Positions 36,156-47,475 of a DNA stretch of 64,000 nt are shown piece after piece. The DNA comes from Megaleporinus macrocephalus (taxonomy: Eukaryota > Chordata > Actinopteri > Characiformes > Anostomidae). The DNA is taken from positions 15,152,576 through 15,216,575 of the forward strand of contig CM038711.1 in NCBI GenBank assembly GCA_021613375.1. The letters run 5' to 3'. The first letter of the stretch is position 1; each line of letters begins with the position of its first letter. Under the pieces are notes generated by a model. The model had not been told where the DNA came from and did not search any database. It saw only the letters and a program-made list of their open reading frames with translations. The position numbers were made by a program, and so were the translations under genes.

Positions 36156-37190
36156 TAGAGCAGCAGATGAGACTACTCTTTGTTTACTACAGTGAACCAT
36201 TTCCCATCAAACCCCTCCTAAATGATTTTGTTTACCACTCAATTATCATGCAGAGTATTTGAAAAAACAGTCAAACTGTTAACAATAGTTTACTGTTTTA
36301 TCCCAAAAAAAATCCCCCAAACAGGAACATTTGGTCATCCATGAAAATTGAATTTTGGTAAATGAGCAGATGTGAAGAACCTTTATTTGGAAGAGTGTAC
36401 TGGTTTTCTGTCAGTATCATCTACTATAGTAACAGTTCATGCTGCTTAACCCTACCTAGGCTGAATCCATGGAGCTGGCCAAATACATACCTTTGCTTTG
36501 AGGGACTACAACAGAGAAGAAGCACTGTAGCTTGCAGCTAGTTTTCCAGTTTAGCCTTGAGCCATAATCTCCTGTATAGGTATGAACGTGAAAGCTCCGA
36601 AAATAGCTCCCACTCTATTTGGTGAGAAACCAACAAGTGCGGGAGCAGCCAAAGTGCACTCGGGCACTTGACGATGGGTTTTGCGACCATATCGGATTCG
36701 GTGTGTGGCTGCGGGAGGGGATTGTATATAGTGAGGCCACTTGTTGGCGGCGCTCCACTGAGCCGCTAAGTCTTGGCCATGAGTAATAAGAATTCTTCAG
36801 TGCCTCTGGGAGGATGGATTACTGCTATCCTTCAGTAAAATGAAATTCTATATTAAATTCAAAACAACGAGCTTCACGCAAAATAACTGTTGGTGTAGCT
36901 ATTAAGCGTCAGCTGCTTTTCAGTCATCACTGAAGAATGAAAGTTGTAGCTTTAGGTCTTCTGGGCTTATTTAAACAAATCCAAGCTGAATTAAATTAGA
37001 ATTGTACCTAGTATAAATTTGTCATGTCTGTTTTTTTTTAACTAGACCAAAAAAGAATAACCTTCTTCATCGAACCTGGTGCTCTATCTGTAACAGCAGT
37101 TCTGTCAGTATTGACTTCCCTTAAATTTGGCAGTATTACTTTGACCTGTATTATGTTTTGTTGATTGTATTCAATAAACACACTTGTATA
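36156..37190. other. intergenic, no gene recognised
   Basis: AT-rich apart from 36,600-36,780, a GC-richer patch containing cttgttggcggcgctccact. A word gaagaacctttatttggaag at about 36,374 may be a MITE end. Confidence 0.4.
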
Positions 37191-37194
37191 TGGT

Positions 37195-37670
37195 CATTTT
37201 TGGTAGGGCGCATAAAGATTGGATTCAGAAGCAAAAGAAAATGTCATGTGGTCTGAAGTGTCCAAACGTACCCTATTCCAGAGCAATCAGTGAGTCAGTG
37301 TTAGAAGAGAGATATTTGCATTAAGCAATGTACCCATCAAGCATAGTGCCCACTAGACAAGCCTCAGGAGGCAGTGTTATAGTCAAGGATTGCTTCAGTT
37401 GGTCAGGTCCAGCTTAAGCAACATTATATGGCAATAAAACGAAGTCTGCTGACTACCTGAATGTAATAAATGACTAAAATATCCCATCAACAGATTTTTA
37501 TCCCCTGAGTATATCCCCTGGGTACATTCCAGGATGACAATGCCAAGATTAATCAAGCACTAATAGTGAACTAGTGGTTCAGAGAGCATAAGGAATCATC
37601 TTCACACATGAATTGACCACCAAAGAGTCTTTATGAAGTGCTGGAGGAAACTTTAACGCTATGTTACTAT
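37195..37670 (+). mobile_element. decayed Tc1-like transposon, third family
   Basis: Contains aggatgacaatgccaagatt, which reads DDNAKI near the second catalytic aspartate motif, then gtggttcagagagcataagg and cacatgaattgaccaccaaa, matching the C-terminal part of Tc1-like transposases. Stops and deletions abound and no terminal repeats were found. Confidence 0.65.
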
Positions 37671-37714
37671 AACGTGTGACCACATTATGTTTGTGTTGTG
37701 TTTTTTTTTTTTTC

Positions 37715-37800
37715 TCCAGTATGTTAAATTCAGCAAATAAACAGCAACTGTGCATTAAACTGTGCAGACATGTATTCTCTGTAGAGGAGGTTATTTAACT
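37715..37800. repeat. dispersed repeat fragment (shared with 12,916-12,985)
   Basis: Has tatgttaaattcagcaaata, aactgtgcattaaactgtg and ttctctgtagagg in the same order as the copy near 12.9 kb. Confidence 0.65.
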
Positions 37801-38654
37801 TAGACAATCCCAAAACTTTCCATAGGACTGCGCATTACCCAACCTCCCCACATAAAACAAGGCCAGCTTGAATAATAATTTGCTCATGCATTTCTTTCTT
37901 CACATGTTTAAAATGAGGCCAAACTGAGGCATGTCCAAAACGCTTTGCTGCAGACTTCCGAAACCTTCCATTCTCTGTCGACAGCCTTGTCCTACAGGTA
38001 CAGACCTATTGCCTTTCCAGACTCTGTAAAATAAAGGAAGGAAACTATGTTATGGCATGTTGGACATGGCTTCGAGACTGTAATGTATATTAACCAGAAA
38101 ATTACCCTTGGAACATGATTTGGCACCATGTCCTACTCTGAAAAGATCAGCAGAAGCACTTGTGTGATTCTTTTCAAAGATGGAAAGGCTCTGAATCCCT
38201 GCAGTGTCCTTTTAGTCTGCATTTTCTTTCTCTGCATTGCAGCCATGATGCAAACAAACAGTGAGAATGACACTATTCCATATATGAAAAAAAGTCCCCT
38301 GATAGTGAACTGCAGGTGTTGGTCGTCCACCCAAGTACTTATTTTTTCAGCAGCCTTGCTCTTGCTTCTGTTTGGAGGGAGCTATATTAATGCTGACAGT
38401 CCCTAACCTCTCCTCGTCACCTGCAGAGTCAACAACTCCAGCCCTATTGATTAAGTTACAAGCCTCCATCTACCCGACGGCCCTCACAAGCTGATCGCTG
38501 CAAACCGTAAACAAACCAATCCTACATAGTTACTTTCTCAGGTGGCCAGGCAGTAGAGCACAAGAGACCTTTCCCAGCTTGACATGTACATACATACATA
38601 TTTAATAACAGAATGAATATGCAGCTGTATAATAAAAAAGATGATACTTATTTC
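37801..38654. other. intergenic, no gene recognised
   Basis: Holds a 92-codon open frame (38,128-38,406) with two hydrophobic stretches but no recognised family or splice context. Confidence 0.4.
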
Positions 38655-38720
38655 AGCTACAGTTTGGTATAGCTGATAAAATGGCCAATAAGTGTGGTTA
38701 CAAGTTATGTGGTTATGCAA
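38655..38720 (+). repeat. dispersed repeat fragment
   Basis: The sequence tagctgataaaatggccaat followed by aagtgtggttacaa matches the right end of a common fish interspersed repeat as I remember it. The rest of the element is not evident here. Confidence 0.4.
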
Positions 38721-38915
38721 CATAACAATATAACAAAAAAAAAATGTGTATGCGGTTAAATATTCTTTATATAGCTACTAGTTTATTAGGTGTTTGCCTT
38801 GTAACTACACAAATTGCTCATTATCATTAGCTACACCTACTATACAGCCCATTTGTTGTTAGCCACCCACTACCGTATCCATTAATAAACAAAAAAATGT
38901 TTAATTGATTATTTA

Positions 38916-38945
38916 AATCTATCTATCTATCTATATTTATATATA
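38916..38945. repeat. ATCT microsatellite
   Basis: Short run of ATCT units followed by TATA-rich sequence. Confidence 0.8.
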
Positions 38946-38989
38946 GAGTTCCAGTTTGCAAACCATATTTATCAAAAAAAAAAAAAACA

Positions 38990-39305
38990 TCTAGATGTCT
39001 CTCAAGACTTTTGGGATAATATTTTGTGAAATAATTGATAAAGATGTAACTTTTTGGAAGACATGGGCCCGATTACATCCGGTGACAGAACCCTGAATTC
39101 TGCTTTCTATTAGAAAAAGAAGAAAACTTGCCTGTCAGTTACCTAAATCTCAAGTGCAGTTGGGTTATGGAGCAGGACAATGATCTGAACACCAAAGCAA
39201 GTCCGCCTCTGAATGGCTCAAAAGGTTTTGGAGTGCCCAAGTCAGTGTCCTGGGTCGAATCCTATTGAGATGCTTAGGTTGGCAGAACTTGTTCAAAAAT
39301 CACTT
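38990..39305 (+). mobile_element. decayed Tc1-like transposon, fourth family
   Basis: Contains agaaccctgaattctgcttt, gagcaggacaatgatctgaa (reading EQDNDLN, the conserved DND region) and gcaagtccgcctctgaatgg followed by ctcaaaaggttttgg. These are successive landmarks of the C-terminal half of a Tc1-like transposase. Several frame breaks; both ends missing. Confidence 0.75.
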
Positions 39306-42300
39306 GTTTTGTTTTTTTTTGTGTTATTTAAGCACTATAATGGCATTCCTCTCTGATTAGGTTTATGTTATTTTTGAAGAAGCATGTTACAGTAACACAT
39401 TTGGTCAGTCATGTGTTTTACCTTCCATGATGTGAGGTGTGTTTGTGCTATTATCTCATTTACATATGCAGGTAATGATTCATAACATGACACAATCCAG
39501 CAAAAAGGAGCCCTCAGGCTGTAATTTACTTGGTAAATCTTTTAACTACTGGAAGAGAAATAAGGCTCGCTTGAGTAGGATTTCAGATTGTCAGATTAAA
39601 CTGGCACTGAACTTAAAACAGCCTCTTCTTCCTGCATCAAATCCAGTGTTTAGCGAATCTCTTTTCTGTGTGTGGAAAGTAGGCTTAGCTCAAAACCCAA
39701 ATAAGTGAAGTCATTTGATATGTTGAGATTCTAATTACATGTTTGAATTGATTTTATTGCAAGCAGGCTTACCTGTTCATCCTATTTTCCACTTTGTGTA
39801 ATTTTACAAAGATTCTAGTTTACAAATCATTCAATTCATGTGAATATGACATCCTTATTTAATTTTTAATAGTCAATATATTCCAGTGGAATCTTTCATT
39901 CACATGTGCAAACTAAGAAAAACAGGAAATGAAAGTTAAAAGTTTTCCATAGTAATTAGTTTTTTTAGCAATTGAATACAATTTGTTACAGTGTGGAAAA
40001 ATAACTACATGTTAAACTTTAATTCATGTTAGTAAAAAGTGCTGATGGAAATAAAAAATAAAACCTTGCCATAAAATAATTCCTACAATTAAAATGTAGA
40101 ATTGTCAGGTTTGTTCAGTCTGTTTCTCTATATATACATTTATTTATGTTATGACATGATAATATATTATATTTTTTGGCTGAAAGTTTATTTTACTGTT
40201 ATTTGCCAACACTCCTTTTTTAATAGTTCATTGCTTTGTTTCTGACAGTATAATTTATCTTAGTTTTTTGTTTTCTTTTTATTTGGTATCAAACTGAAGC
40301 TTCACTTGGTGAGTGTCTTTATTATGTATTACCTCCTCTGCATGTTGATCTACATTGGTTTCTGACAATGAGACCGGTGCTAAACATTTATGAATAGGTC
40401 TTATTTAGCCTTTCACCCTGTAGGACTTTTACCACTCGGTTGCATGAATCTGGGCCCATCTGTCTAATATTGTGGGCCTGTATGTCATAGTCAAAAGAGA
40501 AGACATATTATGTGAGTTCTTTTTCCCTGCTATCAATTATTCTATCTCAACCTTTTTTAATCTCAGCAGTGTTTGAACATGGGTGCTATTTAATGGAACT
40601 TAATTACTCTGTGTGTTCTATTGCCATCTGTATGACATCTTGTGACACGCCATGCGACGTCTTTATTAAAATGGTGTATGCCATTTCCAGAGGTAATGAA
40701 TGAGGCCATATTCCTGTGTCATGGTTCTTTGGCCAGTTAGTGCATATTTCTACTTTGTGGATGAAGATCGTTTTGAGTTTGACATGGTCCAATCACAGCT
40801 TCAGTCAGGATTGCAATTTTCCAGAATGTGTCACTCAAATACAAGTCGGAGAGTCAACCTCTAAATGGAGTATGCCAAAAAGGAGGCGTGCACAGAATAG
40901 CAAGCAAGAAAGCAGCTCTCTGGCTCAGGGCTAAGTGAGAGTTTTAAAGGGGATGCACTAGTGTTTGAGAATTTAGAAGGATTTTTGACCCCTGTTTTTA
41001 CCTGTCATCCATGACAACAAAGGGAAAATGATAGGCTGTTGTTGACACTACAGCTCTATTGCCTTCAAAGCCTTGTAATAAAAAAAGGTTTCTATTTACA
41101 TGGTTGAGGCCTCTTGCAAGACTTAGTATCTGCAAGTCAAGAAGGATCCGGAGTCTGGATTGTGTAGTACCAATCCATAAGTACCATAGAACAATGTGGC
41201 TCTTGAGTAAAGAAGCTTCAGCCGTCCTTTTAACACAAAGGTAGAGTAAACAATAGGAGTAAAGGTGGAAGGTCATAGGTCCATCTTTGGATCTGGTTAC
41301 TTTGGTATTTCCTGCTTGTCTGTTTTGACTGTCTCTCTCTTTATCTCTATCTCATCTAAGTCCTGTCTCACCCCTTCATGTTATCTTAAAAGCTTAAGCG
41401 GAAATACCTACAACATTTGTCAAGATTTGGGGATTGAGGATGATGAAACGCTATTGTAAGATCAAGTCCTTGTTGCTGAGAGATTTTTGGCAATGTCTGT
41501 ACTGTAGTTTACACAACAAACACTTGCTCTGGGTGGTTGGGCCAATGTGCTGTTGCAGAATGCTGGCAGTAGATCACTGCTGACACATGTGCTGACGTGT
41601 TAGCACTGGTTATACAACTCCTAATAGACGTGGGACAACTCGCTCTACATGTCCCAACGCATTTATGTCTTTTCTCCAAAGCCAACCATGTTCTAAGTAT
41701 GACTAAAGAATAGTTGTGCATACATCTAGGTCTTTAAGAGATTTGTATTTTCCTTGAACAAGCCAAGCCAGCCTTGACTGCATATGGATGGATGTCATAC
41801 AATACCTCTATGGAAGTAAGCACAAAGGAGATTGATTCCTAAAAAATGGCACTATGCAACAATGCACAAAAATGCAGAACTGACAGTTCCAATTTCTGTT
41901 ACTGCCTTTCCTCAAACATTTCCCTAGCAGAGCTATTAGCAAAATCATTTGACTCAGCAAGGCAAAGTTGGCAACACAAGTATAGGAGGCATGTCAAAGA
42001 TGTTGTTTCTACATCATTTGTATCCAACCACCTTAGTGAAACTAACTGACATCAATTTGACTTGCTTCACTCTAAAAAAGGTTACCATCTATCTGTAGGC
42101 CTATAGGCCAAGTTACATATGGCAATGGTCTACATGTATAGGTATATGTGTGATTTATAAGATGAAAATAAAACACTTATGTTCATGGCTCTAATGGCTA
42201 ATATATTATTAGTCATTAGAGACTGGTTGTGTGGATTATTATTATTCTTCATGCTAGGGATTGTACTGAAATAAAACTGATACCATACCATATTAATTGC

Positions 42301-42439
42301 TACCATACTGCTACCATACCATATGATACCATATTAATTGCTAGTCTTGGACCAAAACGATCCATTAAAACATTTTTATAATATGCATTAAATGGATGTA
42401 ATGACAACATAATTACAATAACATTGACAACAGGACAAT
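39306..42439. other. intergenic, no gene recognised
   Basis: About 3.1 kb of AT-rich sequence with scattered open frames of 60-90 codons. The part 40,800-41,700 is slightly less AT-rich. No domain, transposon terminus or splice-bounded exon was recognised. Confidence 0.4.
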
Positions 42440-42600
42440 AGTCAAGATCACTTTTGTCAAGTCCAACACCATGACTAGTCGAGTCCAAGTTAAGGCTCAG
42501 TCCAAAATCAAACCCAAAGAAAAATGAGCCAAAGTCTAAACTAAGTCCAAAAGAAAAAAAACACAGGGTCAATAGCAAAGCCCAAAAAAAACAGGTCATC
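42440..42600 (-). repeat. gacttg-rich dispersed repeat, inverted
   Basis: Words gtcaagtccaacacc, cgagtccaagttaag and cagtccaaaatc are the reverse complement of the gacttg/ggacttg words at 27,108-27,235 and 28,080-28,205. Confidence 0.5.
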
Positions 42601-43202
42601 TTCCAGACCAGGTCTTAGTTATTATTTATCTCCTTCCAGCACAGAATACTGGACAAACAAAAGAAGGATTTTCTCTCCACATAACAAAGCTGTATGAACA
42701 ACAATATCTCTATTAAACTGAATGAATGAATCCACCATGTGCCTATAATGAATTCTCTAAATTAATGCATCTAATTCTTGCTCTAAATTAATGCCTGTAA
42801 TGCCTGTAATATGAAATATCACGCAAATGTGATTAAAAACAACAGACTATCTGTTTTTGTATTGATGACTTAATGAATACAATACCGTACAAAAGAGTTT
42901 ACACAGAAAACTTGTGTAATGGTTTGCCTTGGTGCAACACTGTACTGCCAGGTTCAATGCCATCCAATCAGGTTTTGAAAATATTTTCAAACCTAAACAA
43001 ACTGGCCTTCATTACTCACCAGTTTAACTCTGATTGGTGATAAACTGCAGACAGGGTAAGATTTAAGCTTATTGGGTCCATGCATGTGTCATTTAGTAAT
43101 TGTTAGTGAGAAAAACAGCAGGTAAACATCATGCAAAGTTGTTGGATTTTATTTACATAAAACATATTGGAGTGGTCCATTTAAATGTGCGGTAGCAATT
43201 AA
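42601..43202. other. intergenic, no gene recognised
   Basis: AT-rich, ending at the hAT-type element. Confidence 0.4.
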
Positions 43203-44168
43203 CAGGGGTGATTGTAGGCTTAGAGGTTTAGGGGTTCTGAGCAATCAGTGTTGTGGAAACACTGTGACTGATAAGACACCATTAAATCTTAAAAAAAAAA
43301 AACTCTTTGAAAAAAGCTTAGTTTACAAATGTATTAAGACATTTTATTAAAATTACAATATAATAAATAATAAACTATATGTATTTAATTTAAGAGAAAA
43401 ATAAATAAATAGATCCATTTCAATTTAACAATTTTTTCTCATTGAATATTGAGCTTCTGTGGGCTAAAGGGTGACCTGATGAGAATGAGAGAAATTTGAG
43501 GTAAATGTGTCATGACAGAATAATTAGAATCATTTAGATCAGACACACCAATTCTAATAATCAGTTATCAATATTATTACAATTATCAACAGATTCTGAG
43601 CATATGATCAAGATAATACACATACAGACAGCACTACTTTAGCACACTTAGCTTTAATAACACACAGGCTACCCAATGGCACAACAGCTATAGCTTCTCT
43701 CACTCCTTTTTAAACAGTAAATATTAGCCTGCTAAATTAAAATAAAGTGTCAGATAGTCACTCCTAGCTAACAATAACAGAATAAAGAGTGTATCAGAAA
43801 TATGACTACTGATAATGACTGTAATGTGAGTGATAAAGTACAAAAATACTCCTTTGCAAAACTTACTAGACACACGACACCAGTCAAATAAAGCGCACAC
43901 AGCGTGTGCGCCATGCTACACTACTAGAGAAAGCTGGATCATACCATTTTGCAAAGCAAGGGGAGGGGGGGCTGCTGTATTTTCGTTGTTGAAATAATAA
44001 GCTTAATCATGTACTCACATTTCCAGCTTGTCAGAAACAAATTAACATTAAATTTTAATTTAACTTTTCAATTTTAAAAATCAATTTTTTTACTATAATC
44101 TTTATGGGTGCTGGGACTAAATTTAGATGTGCTTAAGCACCCCTAAACTAGGGCTAGCTACACCACTG
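43203..44168. mobile_element. 966-bp non-autonomous hAT-type element
   Basis: The left end (43,203-43,244, caggggtgattgtaggctta onward) and the reverse complement of the right end (44,130-44,168, cagtggtgtagctagcccta onward) align with gaps, sharing tttaggggt and agca. The flanks gcaattaa (43,195-43,202) and gcaatgaa (44,169-44,176) agree at 7 of 8 positions, fitting the 8-bp duplication of hAT elements. The interior is AT-rich with no transposase. Confidence 0.65.
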
Positions 44169-44471
44169 GCAATGAATGAAACTAAACCTTACTGAGGTTT
44201 ATCGCTTTGAATACAAAGAGGTTTAAAGACACTGAGTCTGAGACATTTGCACAGGAAATCTTAATATAACCTACAGATGACTGTGGCTACTATATTCACC
44301 GACATGGTAATTCATGCATGATTAATATAACATGGGCTTATTTCTACCCTTTGTTGGGTAATAGGCTGTGGAATCTTTACTGCCACAGGAGCATGCAGGG
44401 CATTAAAATGTCTAACAGAAGAACAGATGGGACTAAAATAATTGAGAAATAGTGGTAATAAGGTTTAGAAA

Positions 44472-44620
44472 CACTACTGGTCAAAAGTTTTAGATCACTA
44501 CCTGTCAAAAGTCTTAGAACAGTACTAAAACACTTGGCTGGTAGTGTACTGAAACTTTTGACAGGTAGTGATCTAAAACTTCTGAATGGTAGTGATCTAA
44601 ATCTGTTGACCGGTAGTGTA
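44472..44620. repeat. small head-to-head cluster of the 24-bp repeat
   Basis: Two units in reverse orientation (cactactggtcaaaagtttt and cactacctgtcaaaagtctt types, 24 bp each) are followed by about four forward units (ggctggtagtgtactgaaac, acaggtagtgatctaaaact types). The arms 44,472-44,512 and 44,554-44,594 are inverted repeats of 41 bp that pair at most positions, with a 41-bp spacer. The units are recognisably those of the array at 19.5-23.1 kb but more diverged. Confidence 0.85.
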
Positions 44621-45615
44621 TGTAAAGAATGAAACTGAGAAATTTACAGAGGTCAGGTACTCAAAGAAAAATTGTCCTTCTCTCACATCGTAATGTAATA
44701 CTACTTTTAGGAGAAAAAACATAATCTCACTACTCATTATTTTACCTCCTCATAGATAAAACATCATATACCAGCATAGCTTGTCACCAGAAAAACTACC
44801 ATATGTTGTGTTTTGGAAGTTGGTATGCTAAACCAACTTAGACCAGTGGTAGATCAGCATGAACTGATTTGAATTAATGAGGCGTGCTGCGCTTAGACGT
44901 AGCCATGCTGAGAGACATATGAAATGGCTCATGGGAGGACCATGCCTCCTGTTGGATATTTGTTGTTGTTATTTGGTAGTTTGAAGGTGTCTGTATATGT
45001 GTTGTTGTGTTGAGGGTTGGGCTGGTCATTATGGACGTATTTTACTGTTATGCACTTTTCTGCTGTTCCTTTAAGAGCATTGCTATTAGCAGAGGTATGG
45101 CTTTAAGCATCCAGTCTTTTCAGCAACACTACATTTGCTCTCAGAAGTGGGATAGCACTCCCCTAGTGGCCTAGAGATGAATAACATTACCACACACTCA
45201 AGAAGAGACACTGATAAAAACAAAACCTGGTGCGCAGGAGCCGGCACATGCAGCCAGTACGCTTATTCACTCTTTCCTTTTTTTCTCAGTCTATCCAGAA
45301 GCAGCTTCCTCACAGATAGTCTTGCCAGCATCTGACCAAATTACCATTTGAGAACTGCAGTCAACGGTGCAAGGTTGCTGTATTGCTCTGCCGCCAAATT
45401 CACAAGTACCTGGAGTGCTTTTTCCTCCACGACTAACCACATCTGAGTCATGGTGACCGTTCTGCTGCACAGTTGGGTGAGCATCTGCAGCTGCACTGAG
45501 AATAGCTCCCAAGGTTCTCTCCCAGTGTAGCATGGCAGTTGAATATGCGCTTACTCTGCCCTGCCACGCCCCAGGTAGCTGACACCGGCTGCTGCCACTT
45601 GTCCACTTTCCTATT
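44621..45615. other. intergenic, possibly old retroelement sequence
   Basis: The part 44,880-45,560 is less AT-rich and may belong to the retroelement that follows. No protein domain is readable. No cellular gene was recognised. Confidence 0.35.
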
Positions 45616-46085
45616 TGTCGGTTTACGTGTCTTTTTCTCTGGTGCTTTTTGCCACATTGCTGTTCTTATCTCCGAGCACGGGACCTCTTTCCTTGCTGCC
45701 TGTTGCTTCTCTCATCCTCCTGACTGTCAGCCTCTTTTTCACTTTTTTGCCTACTTCTCGGCTTTTATGACAGAGCCCTTTGATCTTCCACTTAAGCCTT
45801 TCTATTTCAGGAGCAGTTTCCCACTTCTGACACCAGTGTGGCGTTGTGGTAAAGAAGAGCCGGGTGAAGCCATGATTTCTGACTGAAAGTTGTTCTTTAT
45901 TGAACATGAAGCAATATGGCCCGCCAGGAGGTCGGTCACCAAAACCTCTCTTGACTGTGATCCCTCAACTCACCCCAACAAAAAGCTCGCACAAAATAAC
46001 ACACAAAATAACAACATATCTCAAACCAACAGAACAACAACCAGCAATAAGCAGTCTCCCTTTTAGAGGGGCTTATGCCTTAAAT
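45616..46085 (-). mobile_element. Gypsy-like LTR retrotransposon fragment (LTR, primer-binding site, start of internal region)
   Basis: On the minus strand, an LTR-like segment from about 46,080 to 45,837 carries a poly(A) signal AATAAA (45,897-45,902) and ends in ca. One base later comes tggtgtcagaagtggga (45,819-45,835), a primer-binding-site type common directly after fish Gypsy LTRs. After it a lysine/glutamate-rich open frame resembles the start of a gag-type protein, running to about 45,623. The 3' LTR and pol are absent. Confidence 0.65.
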
Positions 46086-47404
46086 TAACTTTTTATAAAG
46101 GCTTTTTGCAAGTCAGCTCCTGAGACACAGCACACTCCATGGCAGTGGTCATAATATTAAACTGTCCACAATTTAAGGTGGAATAGAAAATGTGAATAAG
46201 AGGGTGGTAAAAAAAGATTCATGCTATTTTCCACAAAGTTCAGTAATTACTGTTTACTGTTTTTGCTTCTTGCACCATTTTAAATCCTGAAAAGCTAAAA
46301 AAATAAACACTAACCTCCTGGACCCCCTGAAGGTCTCAAAATCTAAATTCTGTAATATAATAATAATAATAACCTTTTTTGTATTATGGAGCTGCAATGT
46401 GTTATATTTAAGTAATTATATTAGTTTTACTTTGTACACTGCACAACTCTGAAAATGAGAGAATGTTCATGTAGTCTTGCTTAGTAATTCAAATAATTCA
46501 AATAATGAGGTAATGTTAATTTTACTGTTTACATATCGCTTACTGGAACTGTATTTCTAGCTAGCCTGCATAACGTGGCCCATGAGGAAATGACACTTTG
46601 CCATAAATGAATTTGACATATCTGGGCAATGGTGTGCAATAATCCATTGATTGACAGTTGAAGCTTTTTGCCTGGAATTCCAGCATTAACAAAAAAAAAA
46701 AATTAAAAAAAAGGAAAAAAGAAAGAGTTCAGTTAACATTAATAACCTGAATCCCATTATTAAACGCGCTGCATAAGGGACATACAGAGGTGTAAAATCT
46801 TATCAAGTCCTTTGATGATGTGCCCTTTCAGTTCGCTGAATGTAATCATCACTACAGCCCGTTTAAAGACAGATTGCAGCGAATGCTTTGTCGGCCCATG
46901 TTCATGAGGCCCAGGAAATCTCGTAGGTAATTGCACTGATTTGCACCATTAGACTATAATATATTATCTGAGGGCTGCTCTTCCCCTTGTCCATGTGAAA
47001 GACTCTATGAGACTAAATCAGCCTCACTCTCTCTTTTTTTTTCTTCCCCGCACTCCATTTTGACAACTGACAAAATTCATCTCCTGTGGGGAATTGAAAT
47101 GGAGGGTCCTGTTTTGTTCTGGCAGTTCTTTCAGGAGTCGCCATCAATCAGCGAAGCCATTGTGCTGGTGAAAGGAGCCGTTCTGTATTGCATTCGGCAT
47201 GGACTGCTTAAAGTGGATAAAATACAGATATTGAAACTTTTGAAACGCGGGAGGTCAATGCAATCTCAGCCCCATGATGGATGGCATGGAGGTGCGCTCG
47301 TTCCAATGGAGGATTAGGCCCATCATTTGCTTATGATTAGTCCAGCTGATGGACAGGTGTCTTGTGCTGCAATGCGGAGAAAGTTTCCGCCAAGCACTTC
47401 TAAC
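46086..47404. other. intergenic, no gene recognised
   Basis: AT-rich to about 46,750, with an A-rich run at 46,690-46,730. The stretch 46,840-47,340 is non-repetitive and GC-richer, a possible conserved non-coding block. Confidence 0.4.
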
Positions 47405-47475
47405 TAGGGGTTGTCCTACCCTGGTCCGGGAGATCTACCACCCTGCAGAGTTTGGCTCTACCACACCTGATCCAA
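47405..47475. repeat. MITE end fragment
   Basis: The sequence ggggttgtcctaccctggtc followed by cgggagatctaccaccctgcagag resembles the terminus of the fish repeat family reading ccctggtcctggag with a ctgcagagttt word. One end only. Confidence 0.4.

Noticed and set aside
38128..38406. 92-codon open frame with two hydrophobic segments, possible small membrane protein
   Set aside because: No family resemblance, no splice context and overlapping open frame on the other strand.
45539..45886. 115-codon plus-strand open frame
   Set aside because: It runs antisense through the leader and primer-binding site of an LTR element.
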